Source: Amulumruptor sp947039275 (GTDB lineage Bacteria > Bacteroidota > Bacteroidia > Bacteroidales > Muribaculaceae). Taken from it: DNA of 44,615 nucleotides. Below are positions 1-8,940 of this stretch, piece after piece (position 1 is the first letter of the stretch; every line of letters starts with the position of its first letter). Under the pieces are notes generated by a model. It saw only the letters and a program-made list of their open reading frames with translations, searched no databases and was not told the DNA's origin. The DNA is taken from the NCBI GenBank assembly GCA_947039275.1, contig CAMQYL010000024.1:1-44615 (forward strand). Reading direction: 5' to 3'. The translations under genes and the position numbers were made by a program.

Positions 1-206
1 TTAGCGGCTTAGCCAAGGCTGAACAACCTCAAATTTTACCGAATCATTGTGATTTTTGCAAAATTACATAAATTCTATTTCCATACAATTACCAAAATCG
101 CGTTTGTTAGTACCAAAATCACGGTTTCGCATGATGTTTTAACTTTCATTGGGAGGTTTTGGGGAGATTTATACGTACCTATAGCGCGTAATCGGCTGAC
201 AGTTTG

Positions 207-214
207 TAACTTTG
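207..214 (+). promoter_or_regulatory. Bacteroidetes -7 element upstream of nhaC
   Basis: TAACTTTG matches the Bacteroidetes sigma-ABfr -7 consensus TAnnTTTG. No clear -33 TTTG lies 19-21 bases upstream, so the match is partial. The element overlaps a TTG codon at 212 that could be read as the start of the downstream reading frame. Transcription would therefore begin after that codon, which argues for a later start for the antiporter. Positions 1-206 are AT-rich and show no gene. Confidence 0.5.
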
Positions 215-259
215 TGGAGAAGAATCCTGCGATGTAACCAAACTGATTTACCCTACACT

Positions 260-1717
260 GTGACATTTTTCTCATTTGGCGGCACACGTAATTATCCTTC
301 ACTTGCCGCATCGCTCATACCTCTGATTTTCTTGTTGATAGCGTTTCCGCTCGTCATTGTCGTAGCTGGAAGCGGAGCGGTATTGTCGGCGGGACCGATT
401 CTGCTGCTGGCAGCGTCCGCGATAGCCTACGGACTCGCACTTGGCACCCGCACCGTTTCGCGCCGCGGAGCTGTGATGGGCATGCGCCGCAGCGCCTCCC
501 AGATACTCCCGGCTGTGCCTATACTCATCTGCATAGCCCTTGTAGCCTCATCATGGATGCTGTCAGGAGTCGTGCCCACGCTGATAACATTCGGTCTCAA
601 CATCCTCAATCCCCATACATTCTTAGTGGTAGCATGTGCCACATGCGCGCTCATATCGGTGATGACAGGCAGCTCGTGGACCACTATCGCCACCATAGGC
701 ATAGCATTCATGGGCATAGGCGAAGCCATGGGGTTCAGCGACCCGTGGATAGCCGGAGCCATCATCTCTGGCGCATATTTCGGCGACAAGGTGTCTCCGC
801 TAAGCGACACTACCGTCGTCGCTTCCTCGACCGTAGGCGTCGACCTGTTCGACCACATCCGCTACATGATCATAACCACCGTCCCGGCAATGACTGTCGC
901 GCTGCTCATATATCTGATAGCAGGATGGTGCTTCACCCCCGCCCCGGCATCACAGACAGCGGCAATGCTCGACGCACTCGGCTCTACATTCAACATCACT
1001 CCCTGGACGCTCGTCATCCCAGCCATAACCTTAGCACTCATCGCCTTGCGCATCCCATCGATATGGGTGATGATTGCTGCCTCCATAGCCGGCATCGCCG
1101 GTATCTTCATATTGCAGCCTCAGCTTGGCATGCACATCGCGGAGGTAGCGCGCACTCTCTGGTCGGGCATAAGCCTCACCACCGGCAACAGCGTGCTTGA
1201 CGAGCTGATCACCTCGTCGGGCGTTTTGGGCATGCTTCCTACCATATGGCTGATACTTTCTGCCATGATATTCGGAGCGGCAATGATAGGCACCGGCATG
1301 CTCAGCCGCCTCACGGACGCATTCACACGGCGCATGAGGTCACGCACATCCATTGTCGGAGCCACGCTATGTAGCGGACTCTCAATGAATTGCCTGACCG
1401 GTGACCAGTACCTTTCGCTCATCATCACCGGCAACATGTACCGTTCGCTCTATCGCAGCTTCGGATTGGAAAAGCGCCTTCTCAGCCGCTCGATGGAAGA
1501 CAGCATTTCGGTGACATCTGTGCTCATCCCATGGAACTCCTGCGGGCTGGCTCAGTCGGCAGTGCTCGGTGTAGCCACTCTCGCCTACGCACCGTTTTGC
1601 TTCTTCAATTATCTCACCCCTCTATTCTCAATCTTGATTACAAGACTCGGATACAAGATACCCGAATCGCCAAAACTCCGCCGACCTGCAACAATTACCG
1701 CCCCGATGTCGCAATAA
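260..1717 (+). CDS. nhaC: NhaC-family Na+/H+ antiporter
   Basis: This integral inner-membrane antiporter exchanges Na+ for H+ and supports pH and sodium homeostasis. The protein is almost entirely hydrophobic, with about ten or more predicted membrane segments. It carries the NhaC hallmark GAIISGAYFGDKVSPLSDTT in its first half and a conserved NCLTGDQY stretch near the C-terminus. The frame is open from a TTG at 212, but that codon sits inside a promoter -7 element, so GTG at 260 (485 residues) is preferred; it puts the first hydrophobic helix (PSLAASLIPLIFLL) close to the N-terminus. The start remains uncertain because no ATG is suitably placed. The porT gene begins 27 bases after the stop and could be co-transcribed. 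Confidence 0.88.
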   Translation: MTFFSFGGTRNYPSLAASLIPLIFLLIAFPLVIVVAGSGAVLSAGPILLLAASAIAYGLALGTRTVSRRGAVMGMRRSASQILPAVPILICIALVASSWMLSGVVPTLITFGLNILNPHTFLVVACATCALISVMTGSSWTTIATIGIAFMGIGEAMGFSDPWIAGAIISGAYFGDKVSPLSDTTVVASSTVGVDLFDHIRYMIITTVPAMTVALLIYLIAGWCFTPAPASQTAAMLDALGSTFNITPWTLVIPAITLALIALRIPSIWVMIAASIAGIAGIFILQPQLGMHIAEVARTLWSGISLTTGNSVLDELITSSGVLGMLPTIWLILSAMIFGAAMIGTGMLSRLTDAFTRRMRSRTSIVGATLCSGLSMNCLTGDQYLSLIITGNMYRSLYRSFGLEKRLLSRSMEDSISVTSVLIPWNSCGLAQSAVLGVATLAYAPFCFFNYLTPLFSILITRLGYKIPESPKLRRPATITAPMSQ

Positions 1718-1744
1718 ACTGACAGTTTGCACGTTTCATTATAG

Positions 1745-2512
1745 ATGAATAAGCTTATCTCAGCCCTTACCTGCCCAATCACGGGTATCGGCATACTAAT
1801 ATTCTTGCTATCAGCCCTCGGCAGCCCCGGGGCGGCAGCCCAATACAAGGATGACAAGCTGCTCAACCGCCCCTATGCCGACAACCGCGCCTGGCATCTG
1901 GGATTTTCCGTGGGCATGCACACCGAGGGTCTGAACCTGACCAACAACGGCATACTGACCGACGGCGACAAGCGTCAATGGTTTGCCGAACAGCCCAGCT
2001 ATGCCCCGGGCTTCTGTATCAACGGCTTGATAGACTTCCGCCTCAACGACTTTTTCAGCGTCAGGTTTTCACCCGGACTATGGTTCGGCAGTCGCACGGT
2101 CAAGTTCTACAACGCCCTCCCGGGTCCCCACGAAGGGGTCACCGAAAGCGTCGACATCAAGAGCACCTACATCGTGCTCCCCATAGACCTCAAGTATGCC
2201 GCGCGACGCTGGCGCAATCTGCGCCCTTACATCGTGGGCGGCGTGATGCCCGCCTTTGACGTGGGCAAGAAACCACCCATGGACATCCTCTCGCTCAAAA
2301 GCACCGACTACTACCTGACCGTCGGCTTCGGATGCGACTTCTATCTGCCGTTCTTCAAGCTCATCCCCGAGGTGAAATTCTGCTTCGGCATGGCAAACAT
2401 ACTCCAGACTGACCGTCCCACCCTCGCCGACCAGCCGTCGCTCATCGCATTTACCAACAGCCTCTCTAAGGTCACCTCCAACATGGTGGTGGTCTCATTC
2501 TACTTTGAATAA
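1745..2512 (+). CDS. porT: Type IX secretion protein PorT (outer-membrane barrel)
   Basis: PorT is an outer-membrane beta-barrel protein needed for type IX secretion (T9SS) in Porphyromonas gingivalis. The 255-residue product is close to the usual PorT length. It has an N-terminal signal peptide ending near GAAAQ (about residue 33). The body is beta-rich and ends in an aromatic-terminated strand (SFYFE). A late block reading FGCDFYLPFFKLIPEVKFCF is the segment recognised as PorT-like. The gene heads a tight run porT-porP-gldK-gldL-gldM-gldN, with 6 bases between it and porP, which strongly supports the call. In P. gingivalis porT is, from memory, distant from porPKLMN, so this linkage is a useful local trait. 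The alternative is a generic PorT-domain barrel of unknown role. Confidence 0.85.
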   Translation: MNKLISALTCPITGIGILIFLLSALGSPGAAAQYKDDKLLNRPYADNRAWHLGFSVGMHTEGLNLTNNGILTDGDKRQWFAEQPSYAPGFCINGLIDFRLNDFFSVRFSPGLWFGSRTVKFYNALPGPHEGVTESVDIKSTYIVLPIDLKYAARRWRNLRPYIVGGVMPAFDVGKKPPMDILSLKSTDYYLTVGFGCDFYLPFFKLIPEVKFCFGMANILQTDRPTLADQPSLIAFTNSLSKVTSNMVVVSFYFE

Positions 2513-2518
2513 CGGACA

Positions 2519-3544
2519 ATGACGATGTTACGCAAACTATCCATACGCATCGCAATGCTCGTAGCGGCGATAGCCGCAGCCTCCCCCAAGGCAGTGGCGC
2601 AGACCGACCCGCTCTTCACGCAGTATTTCGAAGTGCCGTCATACTACAATCCCGCTGCCATCGGTCTGACCGATTTCGTCAGATTCCGCGCCGTATCGCG
2701 TCTGCAATGGGTAGGCATCTCGCATGCCCCCACCACTTTCGCCCTCGCCGCCGACATGCCGCTCAAGCTGTTTGACCGCCGCTGGGGTGTGGGTCTGGTG
2801 CTCAACCAGGACTCTTACGGGCTGTTCAGCAACCTCGGCGGCAACGTACAGTTGGCGTTTAAGCAGAAGATGTTCAAGGGCGAACTGACCGCCGCCGTGC
2901 AGGTTGGGCTGTCGAGCATGACGTTTAAAGGCTCCGAAGTGGAGATAGAATTCGATGATGACTACCACATAGGTCAGGACGAGGCGATACCCACCACCGA
3001 CATCTCCGGCACGGCATTTGACATAAGCCTGGGCGTGCACTACACCCACAAGCTTTTCTGGGCTGGACTGAGCATGCTGCATCTCAATTCACCCTCCATC
3101 TCATTCGGCGATGCAGTCGCTTCCTCAGGCAGCTCTGCGGAGTCAGACTTCAGCGGAGACGCTAAAAATTACAAATTAGACTTAAAGCCTACACTTTATT
3201 TCATGGGTGGTAGCAATATTCCGCTCAGAAACACGTTATTTGAAGTGATGCCATCGGTAATGGTGGCAAGCGACCTCGGCAGCAACACCACTTTTGAGGT
3301 GACTGCACGTACCCGATGGAAAAAGTTTCTTACATTTGGAGTCGGTTACCGCTACAATGACGCAGTGTCGGTCATGGCGTCAGGCGAATACAAAGGTTTC
3401 TTCCTGGCGTATTCCTTTGACTACCCCCTCTCCGACATAGCGAAACTATCATCCGGAAGCCATGAAATCCTCGCCGGCTACAGCCTGAAGCTCGACCTCG
3501 GCGACCATAACAAATACAAGCACAAGAGCATACGCATACTCTAA
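2519..3544 (+). CDS. porP: PorP/SprF-family T9SS outer-membrane protein
   Basis: PorP/SprF proteins are outer-membrane barrels of the type IX secretion system, usually encoded just before gldK. The 341-residue product has a signal peptide ending near KAVAQ (about residue 28). It then shows the family opening, TDPLFTQYFEVPSYYNPAAIG followed by a WVGI block, and a series of amphipathic strands. Its length is normal for the family. It lies 6 bases after porT and 10 bases before gldK, matching the porP-porK order of P. gingivalis. A stretch around 3165-3260 is visibly richer in A and T than the rest of the gene, though the frame is intact. Which of the several PorP paralogues it matches functionally cannot be told from sequence alone. 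Confidence 0.9.
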   Translation: MTMLRKLSIRIAMLVAAIAAASPKAVAQTDPLFTQYFEVPSYYNPAAIGLTDFVRFRAVSRLQWVGISHAPTTFALAADMPLKLFDRRWGVGLVLNQDSYGLFSNLGGNVQLAFKQKMFKGELTAAVQVGLSSMTFKGSEVEIEFDDDYHIGQDEAIPTTDISGTAFDISLGVHYTHKLFWAGLSMLHLNSPSISFGDAVASSGSSAESDFSGDAKNYKLDLKPTLYFMGGSNIPLRNTLFEVMPSVMVASDLGSNTTFEVTARTRWKKFLTFGVGYRYNDAVSVMASGEYKGFFLAYSFDYPLSDIAKLSSGSHEILAGYSLKLDLGDHNKYKHKSIRIL

Positions 3545-3554
3545 GTTATCACAA

Positions 3555-5000
3555 ATGAAAAAAATCACCATCTATATCTCAGCACTCATCATTGCAATGG
3601 GCATAGCATCTTGCGGCTCATTGGGACGTTCGTCAGGCTCGGGAGGCGAAGTGACCGGCGTGTCAGGCACTGCGTGGACCGAACCGACACCCTACGGCAT
3701 GGTACTCGTGGACCGTGGATCCATCATCCTCGGCCCGCAGCAGGCTGACTCGGCTTGGAATCTCGCCGCCGATACCCGCGGTGCATCCGTCGACGCATTC
3801 TGGATGGACGAGACCGAGGTGACCAACGGCAAGTACAAGCAGTTTGTGTTCTGGGTGCGTGACAGCATCATCCGCGAACGCCTCGCCGACCCCTCATACG
3901 GCGGCAACGAAGCCTTCAAAATCGAGGAGGACAAGGAGGGCAACCCCATCACTCCCCACCTCAACTGGAGCAAGCCCATACCCTGGCGCAATGCCAACGA
4001 GGACGAGCAGCGAGCCATCGAAAGCCTCTACCGCACAAACCCCATCACAGGCAAGCGCGAACTCGACCCCACTCAGCTCAACTACCGCTACGAGATATTC
4101 AACACCACCGAGGCTGTCAAGCGCAAGAACCGTCTTGACCCGACACGCCGCATCTACGACACGGACAAGCCGGTGCCCACCGACAATCCCATCATCTCCA
4201 AGGACACAGCCTACATCAACGATGCAGGCGAGATAGTCCGCGAGACCGTAACCCGCGCCCTTACCGGCGACTACGATTTCCTCAACACCTACATCGTCAA
4301 CGTCTACCCCGACACAACCTGCTGGGTCAACGACTTCGAGAACGCCTACAACGAGCCTTACGTGCGCCTCTATTTCTCCCACCCCGGCTACAGCGAATAT
4401 CCCGTGGTAGGCGTGAGCTGGGATCAGGCGAACGCATTCGCCAACTGGCGCACCGACTACCTGCGCCGCTCCATCGGACGCAACGGTGTCATAATAGAGC
4501 CTTACCGCCTCCCCACAGAGGCTGAGTGGGAGTACGCGGCACGTGCAGGCATGTCAGAAAACAAATACCCCTGGGAGGGCGACTTGCCGCTGACCGATGA
4601 CGACAAAGGATGCTTCTACGCCAACTTCAAGCCTCAGGACGGCAACTATACACTCGACGGCCAGCTGATAACCTCACGTGTAGGCACCTACCAGCCCAAC
4701 GATTTCGGGCTGTATGACATGGCTGGCAATGTCAGTGAATGGACATCGACAGCCTACACTCCGTCAGTGAGCAAAATAACGAGCGACCTCAACCCCGAAT
4801 ACCGCTACAATGCTGCCAAGGAAGACCCCTACCGCCTCAAACGCAAGATCATCCGCGGCGGTTCGTGGAAAGACGTGGCACACAACGTCCGCTCCGACCT
4901 GCGCCAGTGGGAATACGAGAACGAGCAGCGTTCATATATAGGTTTCCGCTGTGTGCGCTCGCAGATCGGCTTTGCAAAGGGCAACAAGTCACGCCATTGA
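3555..5000 (+). CDS. gldK: T9SS outer-membrane ring lipoprotein GldK/PorK
   Basis: GldK/PorK is the outer-membrane lipoprotein that forms the periplasmic ring of the type IX secretion system together with GldN/PorN. The 481-residue protein has a lipoprotein signal peptide with lipobox GIASC (Cys20). It is followed by a formylglycine-generating-enzyme-like (FGE-sulfatase) fold with typical blocks FWMDETEVTNGKYKQF, YPVVGVSWDQANAFANWR, RLPTEAEWEYAARAG, DMAGNVSEWT and the closing IRGGSW and IGFRCVR. In this family the fold is structural and not catalytic. The gene sits between porP and gldL as in other T9SS loci. The call is secure from both sequence and context. Confidence 0.96.
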   Translation: MKKITIYISALIIAMGIASCGSLGRSSGSGGEVTGVSGTAWTEPTPYGMVLVDRGSIILGPQQADSAWNLAADTRGASVDAFWMDETEVTNGKYKQFVFWVRDSIIRERLADPSYGGNEAFKIEEDKEGNPITPHLNWSKPIPWRNANEDEQRAIESLYRTNPITGKRELDPTQLNYRYEIFNTTEAVKRKNRLDPTRRIYDTDKPVPTDNPIISKDTAYINDAGEIVRETVTRALTGDYDFLNTYIVNVYPDTTCWVNDFENAYNEPYVRLYFSHPGYSEYPVVGVSWDQANAFANWRTDYLRRSIGRNGVIIEPYRLPTEAEWEYAARAGMSENKYPWEGDLPLTDDDKGCFYANFKPQDGNYTLDGQLITSRVGTYQPNDFGLYDMAGNVSEWTSTAYTPSVSKITSDLNPEYRYNAAKEDPYRLKRKIIRGGSWKDVAHNVRSDLRQWEYENEQRSYIGFRCVRSQIGFAKGNKSRH

Positions 5001-5058
5001 TAAAAACGCATAATACCAACCAGACTCCAACCATACATCTCTTTGACCATACACGACA

Positions 5059-6033
5059 ATGGGAAAAATCAAAAGATATAAAAACAGCGTCGAGCGCTTC
5101 CTCTCGGGCGAGAGCGGCCAGCGGTTCTTTAACTTCGCCTACTCCATAGGTGCTGCCGTAGTCATCTGGGGCGCACTGTTCAAGATACTCCATCTCCCCG
5201 GAGGCAACCTGCTGCTCTGCATAGGTATGGGTACCGAGGTGCTGATGTTCATCCTCACCGCCTTTGACCGTCCGCCTCGCGAATACCGCTGGGAGGACGT
5301 GTTCCCCGTGCTCCAGTCACGCGACCCCGAAGACCGCCCCGATTTCGGAGGCACTGGCGGCAGTGTGCTCATCAACGGTTCTATCAACGCCTCTGACCTT
5401 GAGGCGAGCCAGTCTACATCAGCCGGTCATGCCACCGTCACCGTGGCAGCTCCCTCACAGGCAGCAACCACCACATCCTCTGTGCCGGCACCCTCGGAAA
5501 TCACCGACCTTGCCACCGCCACACAGGACTATATGACCAAGATGGGCGAAATCGCTCAGACCATGGAGCAGCTGCGTGACACCACCGCAGCCCTCAACGA
5601 GGTCAGCAAGGTGCTACTCGAGAGCTACCGTGCCATCACCGAGAACTCCGAGGGCATATCCTCCAGCTCCACAGGCTACGTCACACAGATGGAGGACCTC
5701 AACCGCAACATCGGTGGTCTCAACACCATCTACGAGATACAGCTCAAGAGCGTGTCGAGCCAACTCGACTCCATCGACCGCGTCAACCGCGGCATCAAGG
5801 ACATCCGCGACATGTATGAGAAGAGCTCGCAGCAGAGCGCGCGCTACTACGAGGAGACAGAGAAGATGGCTCGCTACATGCAGCAGCTCAACCAGGTATA
5901 TGAGAAGATGATCCACGCCATGACCGTCAACATGTACCGCGCTCCCATGCCCGGCACTCCTGCCGACGCAGCCCCTGCACAGCCCACCTCCAACCCCACC
6001 ACACCCGACACAAATCCATTCACCCGTAACTGA
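5059..6033 (+). CDS. gldL: T9SS motor protein GldL/PorL
   Basis: GldL/PorL is the inner-membrane stator-like subunit that, with GldM, uses the proton gradient to power type IX secretion. The 324-residue protein has two N-terminal membrane helices (about residues 23-45 and 50-68). Lys42 lies near the end of the first and a buried glutamate, Glu60, in the second (CIGMGTEVLMF); the family relies on a membrane glutamate for proton coupling. A Ser/Thr/Ala-rich linker follows at about 110-150, then a long helical, coiled-coil-like cytoplasmic region, and a Pro-rich tail. The gene lies 58 bases after gldK, and its stop codon overlaps the gldM start by one base (TGATG), so translation is probably coupled. 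Confidence 0.95.
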   Translation: MGKIKRYKNSVERFLSGESGQRFFNFAYSIGAAVVIWGALFKILHLPGGNLLLCIGMGTEVLMFILTAFDRPPREYRWEDVFPVLQSRDPEDRPDFGGTGGSVLINGSINASDLEASQSTSAGHATVTVAAPSQAATTTSSVPAPSEITDLATATQDYMTKMGEIAQTMEQLRDTTAALNEVSKVLLESYRAITENSEGISSSSTGYVTQMEDLNRNIGGLNTIYEIQLKSVSSQLDSIDRVNRGIKDIRDMYEKSSQQSARYYEETEKMARYMQQLNQVYEKMIHAMTVNMYRAPMPGTPADAAPAQPTSNPTTPDTNPFTRN

Positions 6034-7595
6034 TGGCCCAGAGCAACACACGTCTGTCACCCCGTCAGAAGATGATCAACCTGATGTACATCGTCCTGAC
6101 GGCAATGCTTGCACTCAATGTGTCAAGCGATGTCCTCGACGGCTTCAAGGAAGTCGAAGACGGACTCGCGCGCACCAATGAGACGGCATCTGACCGTAAC
6201 AGCGGCATATACGGGGCTATCAGTGCCATGGCTCTCCAGAATCCCGAGAAAGGGAATCCCTGGCTCGCCAAAGCTACCGCTGTGCGCGACGAATCGCAGC
6301 GTCTCTACAACGAAATCGACTCTCTCAAATATCTCATAGTCCGCAAAAGCGACGGCGAGGATGGCGACCCGCACAATATCGTCAACCTTGACGACCTCGA
6401 GTCTGCCGCCACTGTCATGCTCAATCCCACCTCGCGCCTCGGCGAGAAACTCCGTCTGCAACTCGACTCCTACTCCGATTTCGTGACCAAGATGATCGCA
6501 GACTCATCCGTGGTGCGCAATATCAAGGCTTCTCTCTCCACATCGCCAGTCAAAAAAACGGGCATAGCCCTCCCTGTCAAGTGGGAGGTGGCAAAATTTG
6601 AAGGGCAGCCCGTAGTGGCTGCCGTCACCCATCTGACCAAACTCCAGAACGACCTCCGCTATGCCGAGGGCGAGACGCTCCAGCAGCTTCTCTCAGCCAT
6701 TGATGCCACGGATGTGCGCGTCAATTCGCTCAATGCGTTCGTCATCCCCCAGAGCCGCTACGTGATGAAAGGGGCTAAATATTCAGCCAACATCGTCGTG
6801 GCTGCGGTCGACACCACTGCACGCCCTGTGGTGACCATCAACGGCAGAACCCTCAACAATGACCGCGGACTCTACGAATTTACCGCAGGCTCAGCCGGAA
6901 ACTTCGATTACTCCGGCACCGTGACATTCAATATGGGCAACGGCTCCGACATGACTCTCCCCTTCAAGTCGTCATATACCGTCATGGAGCCGATGGCATC
7001 CGTGTCAGCCACCAACATGAACGTGCTCTATGCCGGCATCGACAACCCCATCAGCATAGCCGTCCCCGGCATACCGATGAGCAAAATCAACGCCTCGATG
7101 ACCAACGGCTCACTGACCCGAAGCGGTGACAAGTGGATAGCACGTCCCGGCAAGGTGGGCAGCGACGCCGAAATCGTAGTCACAGCCCAACTTGAAAGCG
7201 GCAACCAGCGCATCAGTGCCACCAAGTTCCGTGTGCGCCGTCTGCCTGATCCGACACCTTTCATACCGTTCAACGGTGCTTCGGGACAGGAACGCTACAA
7301 GGGCGACACACCCATCAGCAAGGCTTCGCTGATGAGCGCCTCGGGTCTCGGAGCAGCCATCGACGACGGCATCCTTGACACCCCCTTCAAGGTCATATCG
7401 TTCGAGACCGTATCGTTTGATTCCATGAACAATGCCATACCCGAAGTCAGCGACGGTCCCAACTTCTCGTCGCGACAGCGCGAATCGTTCCGCCGCCTCT
7501 CACGTGGCAAACGCTTCTACATATCGCGGATCAAGGTCTCCGGACCTGACGGCACCCAGCGAACACTGCGCCCCATGGAAGTCATAGTCAACTAA
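6033..7595 (+). CDS. gldM: T9SS motor protein GldM/PorM
   Basis: GldM/PorM has one inner-membrane helix and a long periplasmic shaft that links the GldL motor to the GldK/GldN ring. The 520-residue protein begins with the family signature RLSPRQKMINLMYIVLTAML (membrane helix about residues 14-31), followed by a helical region. Successive beta-rich domains then follow, consistent with the four-domain periplasmic structure known for this family. Its length is typical. The start codon overlaps the gldL stop (TGATG), so no alternative start is needed. It is followed 27 bases later by gldN. The identification is secure. Confidence 0.96.
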   Translation: MAQSNTRLSPRQKMINLMYIVLTAMLALNVSSDVLDGFKEVEDGLARTNETASDRNSGIYGAISAMALQNPEKGNPWLAKATAVRDESQRLYNEIDSLKYLIVRKSDGEDGDPHNIVNLDDLESAATVMLNPTSRLGEKLRLQLDSYSDFVTKMIADSSVVRNIKASLSTSPVKKTGIALPVKWEVAKFEGQPVVAAVTHLTKLQNDLRYAEGETLQQLLSAIDATDVRVNSLNAFVIPQSRYVMKGAKYSANIVVAAVDTTARPVVTINGRTLNNDRGLYEFTAGSAGNFDYSGTVTFNMGNGSDMTLPFKSSYTVMEPMASVSATNMNVLYAGIDNPISIAVPGIPMSKINASMTNGSLTRSGDKWIARPGKVGSDAEIVVTAQLESGNQRISATKFRVRRLPDPTPFIPFNGASGQERYKGDTPISKASLMSASGLGAAIDDGILDTPFKVISFETVSFDSMNNAIPEVSDGPNFSSRQRESFRRLSRGKRFYISRIKVSGPDGTQRTLRPMEVIVN

Positions 7596-7622
7596 CACGC
7601 TCTTTTATATATCCCCCAGCAT

Positions 7623-8822
7623 ATGAAATTATCACGCTATATAGCAGCATTCTCCCTCCTGGCTCTCACCACGGTGTCAGCCATGGCTCAGGAACGCTCC
7701 ACGACCACAGGCGTGTCGCGCACCAACGCCGCCGAACGTCGCCGCGCCCTCCAGCAGGCAGGTCCGGGCATCACACAGCGCATGCAGAATGCCTCCGAGA
7801 CCACTCCGATGAGCGATGCCGACCTCGACTGGATGCGCGTCATATATCGCGAACTCGACCTCAACAAGGTGCAGAACGCTCCGCTCTATTATCCCGACGA
7901 GGTGATCGACGGACAGAAAAACCTCTTCCGCATCATCATGGAGCTTGTAGCCTCCGGACAGCTCCCCGTCTATGAATATCTTGACGGACGCGAAATCTTC
8001 AACGACCAGTACCGCGTCAAGACCCGCGACATGCTTGACCGCTTCCACATCCTCTACACCGATGCCAAAGGCTCTACGGAGAAGCGTCCGCGATTCACCA
8101 TCGAGGATGCTGACGTTCCCTCCAACGAGGTACTCTCCTATTATATAATAGAGCGTTGGGAATTTGACCACCGCACCAACAAGGTCAACTGCCACGTGGA
8201 AGCAGTATGCCCGGTGCTCCACCGCAGCGGCGACTTCGGCGGCGAGGCTGTGAAATATCCGATGTTCTGGGTCAAATATTCCGACATTAAGCCCTATCTC
8301 GCCACCACATCCATCTTTGTAGATGACAACAACAACCTCGCCACACACTCCATCTCCGACTACTTCGCCAAGGTGATGTATGACGGCGAAATCTACAAGA
8401 CGCGCAATCTCCGCAACCTCTCGCTGATGCAGATGTACAGCGACCCCGACCGCCGCAAAGAGGTGCAGGACAGCATACAGCAGAGCCTTGACAACTGGGG
8501 CAAGAAGATGTGGGTGCCCTCACTCGAGGAACTTGAAGAAGCCCGCATAGCCCGCGAGGAGGCTGAAGCTGCCGCCGAAAACGGGCAGCCAGTGGCGACC
8601 GCGCCTGTCATCGACAGCGAAGGACTCCCCGTAGTGGCTGAGGAAGGCGCACAGACCGAAGAAGCCCCCAAGGTCAACTCCCGCGCCCGCAAGAGCGAAG
8701 CCGACAAGAAGAAGGCTGACAGCAAGAAAAAGAAATCAAAGAAGAAGCCCAAAGTCAAGCGCGCCAAATCATCAGGCACCCAACCCGCCGCCGAGAAGAG
8801 CGTCCGCAACCGCCGCCGCTGA
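7623..8822 (+). CDS. gldN: T9SS ring protein GldN/PorN with a basic C-terminal tail
   Basis: GldN/PorN is a periplasmic protein that forms the type IX ring with the GldK lipoprotein. The 399-residue product has a signal peptide ending near AMAQ (about residue 22). Its core contains family-like blocks such as DLDWMRVIYRELDLNKVQNAPLYYP and YYIIERWEFD. The core ends near residue 300. An extension rich in Ala and Glu follows, then a strongly basic lysine-rich segment (about residues 355-390). The tail makes the protein longer than the roughly 300-360 residues I expect for the family; its function is unknown. The gene is last in the operon and is followed by a strong inverted repeat. Confidence 0.94.
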   Translation: MKLSRYIAAFSLLALTTVSAMAQERSTTTGVSRTNAAERRRALQQAGPGITQRMQNASETTPMSDADLDWMRVIYRELDLNKVQNAPLYYPDEVIDGQKNLFRIIMELVASGQLPVYEYLDGREIFNDQYRVKTRDMLDRFHILYTDAKGSTEKRPRFTIEDADVPSNEVLSYYIIERWEFDHRTNKVNCHVEAVCPVLHRSGDFGGEAVKYPMFWVKYSDIKPYLATTSIFVDDNNNLATHSISDYFAKVMYDGEIYKTRNLRNLSLMQMYSDPDRRKEVQDSIQQSLDNWGKKMWVPSLEELEEARIAREEAEAAAENGQPVATAPVIDSEGLPVVAEEGAQTEEAPKVNSRARKSEADKKKADSKKKKSKKKPKVKRAKSSGTQPAAEKSVRNRRR

Positions 8823-8836
8823 CCCGCGCACTCCCC

Positions 8837-8892
8837 TTAAAGTCCTTAGAGTCTTTAAAGTCCTTAGTGACCTTAGAGACTCTAAGGACTTT
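8837..8892 (+). terminator. 15-bp perfect inverted repeat after gldN; terminator-like repeat
   Basis: AAAGTCCTTAGAGTC at 8839-8853 is exactly complementary to GACTCTAAGGACTTT at 8878-8892, enclosing a 24-base loop that repeats the same AAAGTCCTTAG motif. It lies 16 bases after the gldN stop and is followed by a short T-rich run, fitting termination of the secretion operon. Much of it (TCTTTAAAGTCCTTA, then one base, then TGACCTTA) recurs in inverted orientation near 23534-23568 after another operon, so it belongs to a dispersed repeat family. Confidence 0.65.
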
Positions 8893-8902
8893 CTTGTCAT
8901 CA

Positions 8903-8934
8903 TTTGTCAAATTCAGAAATTTGACCTACCTTTA
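8903..8934 (+). promoter_or_regulatory. Bacteroidetes promoter for the structured RNA region
   Basis: TTTG at 8903-8906 is followed after exactly 20 bases by TACCTTTA at 8927-8934, one mismatch from TAnnTTTG. The predicted transcription start is near 8938-8941. No open reading frame begins nearby; a highly folded non-coding region follows, with a lipoprotein gene 270 bases downstream. Confidence 0.6.
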
Positions 8935-8940
8935 CGGTGC

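Noticed and set aside
212..259. TTG start for the NhaC antiporter
   Set aside because: The codon lies inside the promoter -7 element, so it would not be in the mRNA; GTG 260 is favoured, though still uncertain.
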